From: Bombella mellum
GTDB lineage: Bacteria > Pseudomonadota > Alphaproteobacteria > Acetobacterales > Acetobacteraceae
Direction: 5' to 3'
Assembly (NCBI RefSeq): GCF_014048465.1
Contig: NZ_PDLY01000003.1
Span: forward strand, 186,001 to 250,000
Length of the DNA: 64,000 nt
This document shows positions 45,341 to 54,292 of this stretch, one piece after another. A model generated the notes under the pieces. That model did no database searches and was not told where the DNA came from. It was given only the letters and a program-made list of their open reading frames with translations. The translations under genes and the position numbers were made by a program. The stretch's first letter is position 1; the number at the start of each line of letters is the position of its first letter.

Positions 45341-45883
45341 TCAGGGTGTCTTTTCATGCCGGGACTGGAGGTGACGGATGCAGCTGCCGTCGCTGCCTTC
45401 GTAAAAGCTGAAGAGCAGCACAAGGCCATCCCCCCTGGGGGAGGAAAAGGCAATCCAGCTTTCTTCACCCTCAGCAAGGATCAGGCTGCGGTGTTCCTGC
45501 GGTTCCAGCATGATCGGATGAGGGCCTTCCAGGTCCTCCTGCTGGAAGCTGGTCCGTGATTCCTCAAGGAACACGTCGGGTACATGGTGACGCCCCAGAT
45601 GGTGGGGGTAGCTTGGTATCGTGGAGGTGTCACAATCCAGTGATCCTCCCAGGAAGGCCATGATGGCATGCTGGCCCGCCGGAAAATCCAGCACGTACTG
45701 TCCTTCATGAGGGATGATGCAGAGTTCGGCCTGGTAGCCGTTGCGCCGGTACAGGGTGATGGCCGTCAGTCCGTCCCTGTGGCAGGTCGGGCAGTGGAGG
45801 GGAATGTGCGTCAGGCCGGGACCGGCGGGGGAAAGGAACCATTTCTGGAAAGCCCGCAGGGAGGTGATGTCTCGCTGTGTCAT
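45341..45883 (-). CDS. Unknown protein with CPTC motif
   Basis: 180 residues; family not recognised. A CPTC pair near residue 31 could bind metal. The middle is beta-rich (YQAELCIIPHEGQYVLDFPAG, given here by its landmarks ELCIIPHEGQ and VLDFPAGQHAIMAFLGG), and there is a long polar stretch with several His (STIPSYPHHLGRHHVPD). There is no signal peptide or membrane segment. It lies between the Hint gene (81 bases downstream) and the split tRNA-Arg, on the same strand as both, so it could be functionally tied to the Hint protein, but nothing in the sequence proves it. Confidence 0.7.
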   Translation of the reverse strand: MTQRDITSLRAFQKWFLSPAGPGLTHIPLHCPTCHRDGLTAITLYRRNGYQAELCIIPHEGQYVLDFPAGQHAIMAFLGGSLDCDTSTIPSYPHHLGRHHVPDVFLEESRTSFQQEDLEGPHPIMLEPQEHRSLILAEGEESWIAFSSPRGDGLVLLFSFYEGSDGSCIRHLQSRHEKTP

Positions 45884-45967
45884 GCCGGTTTTCCTCAGGT
45901 GACGGGGAATGCGGCCCCGTCGTCATATGTATTCTGCCGTATCCGGGAACCGCCTGCATGGGCAGGC

Positions 45968-46280
45968 TGGTGTCCGCGGGGGGATTCGAACCCTCGACCC
46001 CAGGATTCATACCACTTCGGCTTTCGCCGCCCGGCCTCGTGATGAGGCCCGTTCGTGGTCTGGACTGTCTCTTCACCACGGGGCCGAAGCCCCGCCACGG
46101 TGTCGCCCGTACAGTCTCTACACCTTCCGGCCCGCTGGGAGGGGCTGGCTTGGCTCGGGATTGGCATGGCCCGGAGGGCGTTAGCGTTCCCCGACTTTGA
46201 GCGAATTCACCGGGCGGTTTGCCATCCCGGTGCCCAATTATTTAGGAATCCTGTGCTCTATCCTGCTGAGCTACGCGGAC
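45968..46280 (-). tRNA. tRNA-Arg (anticodon CCU), interrupted by a group I intron
   Basis: The two exons are 46280-46244 and 46007-45968. Joined, they form a cloverleaf with acceptor GTCCGCG/CGCGGAC, D-arm GCTC...GAGC, anticodon stem CAGGA/TCCTG, loop TTCCTAA (anticodon CCT), T-loop TTCGAAT, discriminator A and encoded CCA at 45968-45970. The intron sits directly after the third anticodon base. The T-stem GAGGG/CCCCC has one A-C mismatch at its second pair. It reads the rare AGG arginine codon. Confidence 0.95.
46008..46243 (-). ncRNA. Group I self-splicing intron in tRNA-Arg(CCU)
   Basis: 236 nt on the minus strand, ending in the expected terminal G. The internal guide GGG lies nine bases into the intron and can pair with the exon end CCU, with the conserved U-G wobble at the 5' splice site, giving a short P1. 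A 7-bp P2 (CACCGGG/CCCGGTG) follows. The core motifs are clear: CCAATCCCGAGCCAAGCC (P/Q region), GGTGTAGAGACTGTACGG and GAAGAGACAGTCC (P7/P3 region), with GACTGT/ACAGTC forming P7. These match the subgroup IC3 tRNA introns known from Azoarcus and from tRNA-Arg(CCU) of Agrobacterium. No homing endonuclease is encoded. Confidence 0.93.
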
Positions 46281-46290
46281 ACGCAAGGAT

Positions 46291-46319
46291 TGCCTAGCGT
46301 TTTTTTTACGGTTTCGCAA
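46291..46319 (-). promoter_or_regulatory. Promoter of the split tRNA-Arg
   Basis: On the minus strand TTGCGA (46319-46314) and TAGGCA (46296-46291) are 17 bases apart, ending 10 bases before the tRNA 5' end. Spacing and position fit a sigma-70 promoter with a very short leader. Confidence 0.6.
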
Positions 46320-46472
46320 GCCTGCTCTCCCACCATGCCCCTTGGCCTGTGTGGACGGGCAGGATATGTAGGGAGCAGTTCTGATCTGTTCTGACAGTTG
46401 ATGCTTCCACCCCTGCCATGCTGGAAGCCTTGTTCAAGACCGGCCCTGGCACGGCCTTCTGCAGGTTTGCCC

Positions 46473-47012
46473 ATGTTCTTTTCGTCATCGTATCCGGTAC
46501 CCCGTCTGTCCGCTTTCCTGGGGGGGCTGCGTCGCCCCGTGGTCCTGTCCCTGATGGCAGTGGTGGCTGTCGGGGGACTATCTGGCTGTGGTGGCGGAAA
46601 GCGCAATCCTTCCTCGCTGACCCTGCCCCGCAATCACCTGCTGGGTGTGGACCGTGGCGCACAGGGGGGGGATGACCAGCTCCGTGGTGGGGTGAACGCC
46701 TATCTCTGGCGTGGGGCGATCGACACGCTGTCCTTCATGCCCATGGCCTCGGCCGATGCGCAGGGAGGTGTCATCCTGACGGACTGGTACCAGCCTTCCG
46801 GCTCGCAGGATGAACGTTTCAAGATCGCCGCCTATATCCTGGACCGCCGCCTGCGGTCTGATGCCATCCGGCTCAGCGTCTTCCGCCAGACCCGCACCAA
46901 TGGTGGGGAGTGGCAGGATACGCCGGCCGCCTCCAACACGGCGGCGGACATCACCTCCCGCATCCTGGAGCGTGCCCGCCAGCTGCGGGCCGAGAATGGC
47001 GGCGGAAAATAA
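46473..47012 (+). CDS. DUF3576-family lipoprotein
   Basis: 179 residues from the ATG at 46473; the frame runs open upstream to 46398 but the lipoprotein signal starts here. Hydrophobic VVLSLMAVVAVGGLSGC gives a lipobox Cys near residue 39. The mature domain, LGVDRGAQGGDDQLRGGVNAYLWR ... TLSFMPMASADAQGGVILTDWY (landmarks VNAYLWRGAIDTLSFMP and GGVILTDWY), is the DUF3576 signature common next to leuS-lptE in Alphaproteobacteria. It is presumed to act at the outer membrane; the family function is unknown. It lies 9 bases before leuS and heads a leuS-lptE-holA operon. Confidence 0.9.
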   Translation: MFFSSSYPVPRLSAFLGGLRRPVVLSLMAVVAVGGLSGCGGGKRNPSSLTLPRNHLLGVDRGAQGGDDQLRGGVNAYLWRGAIDTLSFMPMASADAQGGVILTDWYQPSGSQDERFKIAAYILDRRLRSDAIRLSVFRQTRTNGGEWQDTPAASNTAADITSRILERARQLRAENGGGK

Positions 47013-47021
47013 GATAATCTG

Positions 47022-49634
<2,613 letters not shown>

Positions 49635-49648
49635 GCGGGAGAGGCTGG

Positions 49649-50395
49649 ATGAGCAAGGTCTCCCGGATGGAGAAGATGGCCCGCTTGGGTTTTGGTGTCC
49701 TGCTGGCCGGGGCGGGGCTGGCCAGCCTGGGGGCGTGTGGATTCCAGCCTCTTTATGGCAGGCAGGCCGACCAGAAGAATGCTGACGTCAGCCGGCAGCT
49801 GAAGGATGTGTTCGTCGCCAACATCCCGACCCGTTTCGGTCAGGAGCTCCGTCTGGGTCTCCAGAAGGAAATGGCCGGAGACGGGCCAGAACGGCCGGAA
49901 GGCTATGTCCTGCGCGTGAGTGCCACGGCCTCTCTGGAGTCGATCGACATTCATCAGGACAACACGTCGGGCCGTACCCGTGGGGTCGGTTGGGCGGACT
50001 GGCGGCTCTATCGTGTCGGGGATACCAATACCGTACTGGCGAAGGGTTATGCCCGGACGCTGGATGGGTACAACATGTATATCGAACAGTATTTCGCCCA
50101 GACGCTGAACAATGAGACATTGTACAAGCGCATCGGGGAGAATCTGGCACACGAGATCACCACGCAGGTGGCCATCTGGTTCCGTGCCCACCAGTCCCTG
50201 GGGGAGGAGAAATCCGTCCGTCCGGGTCGGAACCCGTATCTGGACCAGCTGCCCGGCACGCAGCGGACGAACCTGCGTTCCCTGGGTGTTGACGGTTTCC
50301 CTGCCAATGCCGTGGGGCGCAGCAGCAACAATGCGTCCACATGGACGGGTGAAGACAGTCGGAATCTGGAGGAAGAAGAGGATAACGGTCTGTGA
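49649..50395 (+). CDS. lptE: LPS-assembly lipoprotein LptE
   Basis: Plug partner of LptD in the outer membrane, needed to insert LPS. 248 residues, longer than enteric LptE because of a polar C-terminal tail of about 60 residues ending in EEEED. The lipobox LASLGAC gives Cys30, followed by GFQPLYG, the family hallmark. Central landmarks are FVANIPTRFGQELR and KGYARTLDGYNMYIEQYFA. Stop overlaps the holA start (GTGA). Confidence 0.92.
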   Translation: MSKVSRMEKMARLGFGVLLAGAGLASLGACGFQPLYGRQADQKNADVSRQLKDVFVANIPTRFGQELRLGLQKEMAGDGPERPEGYVLRVSATASLESIDIHQDNTSGRTRGVGWADWRLYRVGDTNTVLAKGYARTLDGYNMYIEQYFAQTLNNETLYKRIGENLAHEITTQVAIWFRAHQSLGEEKSVRPGRNPYLDQLPGTQRTNLRSLGVDGFPANAVGRSSNNASTWTGEDSRNLEEEEDNGL

Positions 50396-51402
50396 AAATC
50401 ACGGCGCAGGCTGTCGGGCGGACCCTGAAGGACGCTGGCAGCTGGCGTGTCATCCTCCTGCATGGGGATGACGGTGGACTCATCCGGGAACGGGCCAGGG
50501 ATGCGGTCCGGACGGTCGTGGATGATCTGGATGACCCGTTCCGGCTGGCCCGGCTGGAAGCTGAGGAGCAGGACCGGCTGGAGGAAGAGGCCTTGGCCCT
50601 GTCTCTCACGGGGGGGCGGCGGGCCGTCTGGCTGCGGGGGGTGCAGGATGGAGCCCTCGACCAGCTGAAGACGGTCCTGAAACAGGAAAGCGATACTCTG
50701 ATCGTTCTCGAGGGGCTGGGCCTGGGAAGCCGCTCCAGACTGCGACAGTTTGCAGAAAAACATGAGCATGTGGCGTCCATCGGCTGTTACCCGGAGGAAG
50801 GGCGGAATCTGGCCCGGACGGTGGCGGACATTCTGGCGGAGGATGACCTTCGGCTGGATCGTGACGGGATGGCATGGCTGCTGGGCCATCTGGGGCACGA
50901 CCGGACACTTGTCCGCAGTGAGGTGGAGAAGCTGCGTCTTTATGGTGAGCCGGGCAGTATCCTGACCGTTGATGACGTTCAGGCCTGCGTGGGGGATTCG
51001 GGGCAGGCATCACTTGATGATGCGGTATATGCGGCTCTGGCGGGGAACCGTCTGGCCGCTGACCGGGCCTTTGAGCGGGCCGTGGGGGATGGTGCCAGTC
51101 CTGTCGCCTTTGCCCGTGTGACGCTCTCCGTACTGGAGCGGTTCCAGCAGGCTGCCCTTCTGGTCCGGCAGGGGCGGTCCCGGCAGGAGGCGATGGCGGC
51201 CCTGAAGCCGCCCGTTTTTTTCCGCCGCAAGGATGAGTTTCTGGCCGGGCTGAAACGCTGGCCGTTCTCTTCCCTTTCCCAGGCGGCGCAGGCCACGCAG
51301 GCTCTGGAACTGGCCTGCAAGCAGAGTGGAGCACCCGACGTGCTGCTCTGCCGCCGCCATCTGGTCCGGCTCTGTCACCCCCGGGCTTTTGAGCAGGACT
51401 GA
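50392..51402 (+). CDS. holA: DNA polymerase III delta subunit HolA
   Basis: Clamp-loader subunit that opens the beta sliding clamp. 336 residues starting at a GTG that overlaps the lptE stop. N-terminal VILLHGDDGGLIRERARD is the family's degenerate nucleotide-site region; the middle has AWLLGHLGHDRTLVRSEVEKL and the C-terminal collar domain has FFRRKDEF. The lptE-holA order is common in Proteobacteria. Last gene of the operon. Confidence 0.94.
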   Translation: MKITAQAVGRTLKDAGSWRVILLHGDDGGLIRERARDAVRTVVDDLDDPFRLARLEAEEQDRLEEEALALSLTGGRRAVWLRGVQDGALDQLKTVLKQESDTLIVLEGLGLGSRSRLRQFAEKHEHVASIGCYPEEGRNLARTVADILAEDDLRLDRDGMAWLLGHLGHDRTLVRSEVEKLRLYGEPGSILTVDDVQACVGDSGQASLDDAVYAALAGNRLAADRAFERAVGDGASPVAFARVTLSVLERFQQAALLVRQGRSRQEAMAALKPPVFFRRKDEFLAGLKRWPFSSLSQAAQATQALELACKQSGAPDVLLCRRHLVRLCHPRAFEQD

Positions 51403-51562
51403 GGCCACGGACCTGTTTCATAGGCAGGTACATTCCCTGTCATATATATGACTGGTTTTTCCTTTTATTAATGGATATTAACTTGGGCGGCGGTGGGAGT
51501 TTCCTGCCATTCATGGCTGGAAAAGAGGGGCGTGCGGGCGTTCTTTAAATTAAACTTTAGTA

Positions 51563-51581
51563 TATAATGATAATTATTATC
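51563..51581. promoter_or_regulatory. Fur box upstream of the first siderophore receptor
   Basis: A 19-base site matches the Fur consensus (GATAATGATAATCATTATC) at 17 of 19 positions, differing at positions 1 and 13. It lies 43 bases before the receptor start, in an AT-rich stretch that is unlike the surrounding GC-rich DNA. Confidence 0.85.
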
Positions 51582-51623
51582 ACCTAGATAGCCACCAGAA
51601 AATATCCTTTTTTGGTGGTGTTC

Positions 51624-53984
51624 ATGAGTCGTTTCATCCGCAGTGGTCTCAGGCCGTTATCAGCCGCTCTGACAGTAGGGGGCGTTGTAGGGAGTGCCCA
51701 TGCAGAGCCGGGAGCGGCGGCCGGTGTCACCCAGGATGTGGCCACGCCTGCCGAAGGGACGGATGGTGCAAAAGGTGTCCAGGCCGCCGGAGTTGAGCAG
51801 ATCCATGTTGTCGGTCATCCGTTCAACACGATGCATGCCAGCAACGACATGGGCCGGATGCCGCAGGACGTCATGCACACGGCCCAGACGATTGATGTCG
51901 TGCCCCGGGAGCTCATCAGGCAGCAGAATGCGAAATCGCTTGAGGAAGCCCTGAAGAACGTTCCCGGCATCACGTCCTCCGTGGGGGAAGGGGCCGGAGG
52001 CATGAGTGGCGACCAGTTCCTCATCCGTGGCTTCCCGGCGCAGAATGACATCTATGAGGATGGCCTGCGGGATTTCGGTGTCTATACCCGTGACAGTTTC
52101 TTCCAGGATTCCGTCAATGTCATCAAGGGGCCGTCCTCCGAGGTGTTCGGTAATGGAACGACAGGCGGGGCCATCAACATCATCACCAAGACCCCGACAC
52201 TGAGGGATCATTACGGAGCTGATTTCAGTGGTGGATCGGGGAATTTCTACCGTGGCACGGTGGATGTGAACAAACGCATCGGGGATACCTCGGCCTTCCG
52301 TCTGGAGGGCATGGGGAATTCTAATGATGTGGTGGGGCGTGATTACGCCTATTCCCACCGCTGGGGTATTGCGCCGTCCATCGCTTTTGGCATCGGCACG
52401 AAAACGACGGTCGTGTTGCAGGTGATGCACCAGACCTCCCGCAACGTGCCGGATTATGGTGTGCCGGTCGTCAACGGCCATCCTATCACGGAGCAGTCGT
52501 CTCTCGGCGTGCGCCGGGGCAACTGGTACGGCAAGACGCAGGACCATGACAACAGCGATGACACGATGGAGACATTGCGGCTGAAGCATGTCTTCAACCG
52601 TCATTTCACGTTCCACAATGACCTGCGCTTCGGTGAATACAGCCGGGACTTTGCGGCCTCCACGCCGCAATGTGCCAATGCGTCCTGCTCCGAGATGCAG
52701 ATATATAATCCGGGGTACAAGAAGGTCGATCCGGCTGCCGGTGTGGGCCTCAATGGCGGACCGATGCCGTACAGGCAGTCCAGCTGGTCCTTTCAGGACG
52801 TGGCCTCCCTGCAGGCGGACTTCAATACGGGATTCCTGCGCCATCAGGTCGTGACGGGATTCGACATGGAGTATGTGCAGGATTCCCGTCGTCAGTATGC
52901 GTATGATGCCGTGGGTGCCCATCGGGCCATTCCGTGGCAGAACACCTACCATCCACAGCGTGACGATTATGGTTATGCGACCTGCCGGGCGGATTCTGGA
53001 AACTGCTGGAAGAACACCAATTACAGTCTGGGGCGGCCGGATTCCCGTGGCTATGGATTCGATACGGGGCTTTTCCTGTATGACCAGATCTGGTTCACCA
53101 AGTGGCTGTCCGCCAAGGGCGGGCTGCGCTGGGACCGCTGGCAGACCATGTACAGGACATGGGGAGCGGACGGGCAGGAGAGTGCGGCGGCCCGTGGTCC
53201 GCTGGGCAAGGCTCCGTCTGCGGCACTGGACTATCATGACACGAAAGGCGTCATCAATCCGACGGCCAGTCTGCTGATCACGCCCAACAGCTGGCAGACC
53301 TTCTACTTCACCTATGCAAGCTCCACGACGCCGATGGGCATGTATGTGACCAACGGTGCCCTGCCGATCCGCCCCGTGAACGGGCAGGTGGCTACCCAGC
53401 CTGAACGCTCCCAGCTCTATGAGGTGGGGTCCAAGATGAGCCTGCTGCATGACCGTCTCGGGGCCACGATCTCGCTCTTCCGGCTGGACAAGAACAACGC
53501 CCTGACGACGGACCCGGTCGCCGGGCAGGTGCTGGCCACGGGCGTGAAGGAACGCAACCAGGGACTGGAACTGTCCCTGGGAGGCATGATCCTGCCGGGC
53601 TGGAACGTGACGGCGACATATGCCCTTTATGACCCGCGGGTGATGTCCGGCCCCAATCATGGCCGGAATATCCAGTATGTGCCGCACAATCAGGCGACGC
53701 TGTGGTCCGCCTATGAAGCCTTTCCCGGCAAGCTCTGGAACTTCACGATCGGTGGGGGGCTGACATGGCGGCAGGACGTGTATCTGGACCTTGCCAACAC
53801 GGCGAAGGTGCCTGCCAACGTGGAGTTCGATTCCTACATCTCGCACCGCATCAACCGGCACTGGGTCGTGTCGCTGAATGCCTACAACCTGTCCAACCGT
53901 CTCAACTACAACTCACTCTTCACGAACCGGGTGACACCGGCTCCGGGGAGGGCCTTCCTCGGGCGGTTGAGCATGGATTACTGA
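51624..53984 (+). CDS. TonB-dependent siderophore receptor, copy 1 of 3
   Basis: Outer-membrane receptor for ferric siderophores. 786 residues from the ATG at 51624. Signal peptide RPLSAALTVGGVVGSAHA. The plug domain (about 65-215) has QTIDVVPRELIRQQN, ALKNVPGITSSVGEGAGG, LIRGFPAQNDIYEDGLRD and GPSSEVFGNGTTGGAIN, as in catechol-type (Fiu-like) receptors. The barrel follows, ending in FLGRLSMDY. Copies 2 and 3 lie directly downstream; copy 1 is the most divergent, with a distinct loop around residues 340-470 (CANASCSEMQIYNPG). The PiuC-type hydroxylase downstream fits the same iron system. The exact siderophore cannot be told. Confidence 0.92.
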   Translation: MSRFIRSGLRPLSAALTVGGVVGSAHAEPGAAAGVTQDVATPAEGTDGAKGVQAAGVEQIHVVGHPFNTMHASNDMGRMPQDVMHTAQTIDVVPRELIRQQNAKSLEEALKNVPGITSSVGEGAGGMSGDQFLIRGFPAQNDIYEDGLRDFGVYTRDSFFQDSVNVIKGPSSEVFGNGTTGGAINIITKTPTLRDHYGADFSGGSGNFYRGTVDVNKRIGDTSAFRLEGMGNSNDVVGRDYAYSHRWGIAPSIAFGIGTKTTVVLQVMHQTSRNVPDYGVPVVNGHPITEQSSLGVRRGNWYGKTQDHDNSDDTMETLRLKHVFNRHFTFHNDLRFGEYSRDFAASTPQCANASCSEMQIYNPGYKKVDPAAGVGLNGGPMPYRQSSWSFQDVASLQADFNTGFLRHQVVTGFDMEYVQDSRRQYAYDAVGAHRAIPWQNTYHPQRDDYGYATCRADSGNCWKNTNYSLGRPDSRGYGFDTGLFLYDQIWFTKWLSAKGGLRWDRWQTMYRTWGADGQESAAARGPLGKAPSAALDYHDTKGVINPTASLLITPNSWQTFYFTYASSTTPMGMYVTNGALPIRPVNGQVATQPERSQLYEVGSKMSLLHDRLGATISLFRLDKNNALTTDPVAGQVLATGVKERNQGLELSLGGMILPGWNVTATYALYDPRVMSGPNHGRNIQYVPHNQATLWSAYEAFPGKLWNFTIGGGLTWRQDVYLDLANTAKVPANVEFDSYISHRINRHWVVSLNAYNLSNRLNYNSLFTNRVTPAPGRAFLGRLSMDY

Positions 53985-54017
53985 TCCGTCTTTCAGACAC
54001 GGACCATCTGCCGGACT

Positions 54018-54053
54018 CTGCGCCCTTCCTGTTCGGGAGGGCGCAGTTTTTTT
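54018..54053 (+). terminator. Terminator after siderophore receptor copy 1
   Basis: The 9-base arms CTGCGCCCT/AGGGCGCAG enclose an 11-base loop and are followed by seven T, 34 bases after the stop codon. Confidence 0.9.
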
Positions 54054-54149
54054 ATGGAGAATCATAAAGTTTAACTTCTTATAATTGTAAGTTTAACTAA
54101 AAGTTAAATAGAGATTTGCCTGTCTCATAGGAAGTAAAATGAAGATTAA

Positions 54150-54179
54150 GATAAATGTGTTGTTTCCGACACATTTATC
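54150..54179. promoter_or_regulatory. Perfect 11-base inverted repeat in receptor 2 leader
   Basis: GATAAATGTGT at 54150-54160 and ACACATTTATC at 54169-54179, with an 8-base spacer TGTTTCCG. It lies 113 bases before the copy 2 start. It could be an operator for a repressor or an RNA hairpin in the leader; no T run follows. Confidence 0.55.
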
Positions 54180-54292
54180 AAATTCCTGCAAAAGAAGAAC
54201 AGTTCCTTGAAGTTAAAATTAAGAATCAATCGCATTTATGGAGCCGCTGTCCCACCGGGACGTGCATGACCCTTTCAGACAGAGGTTGTTCC

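Larger units (their letters stand above)
53985..54292. promoter_or_regulatory. Leader region of siderophore receptor copy 2
   Basis: 308 bases between receptor copies 1 and 2. It holds the terminator of copy 1, then an AT-rich stretch with the repeated element AGTTTAACT at 54068-54076 and 54091-54099, then a perfect 11-base inverted repeat (listed separately). No close match to the Fur consensus is visible here, unlike the leaders of copies 1 and 3. Confidence 0.6.

Noticed and set aside
45968-46280. Integrated element or split tRNA by recombination
   Set aside because: Removing the intervening part restores a perfect anticodon loop and the insert has group I core motifs, with no integrase, so a group I intron explains it better.
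51660-53861. Minus-strand open frame of about 733 codons opposite receptor copy 1
   Set aside because: It mirrors a well-supported receptor gene and has no independent family signature.
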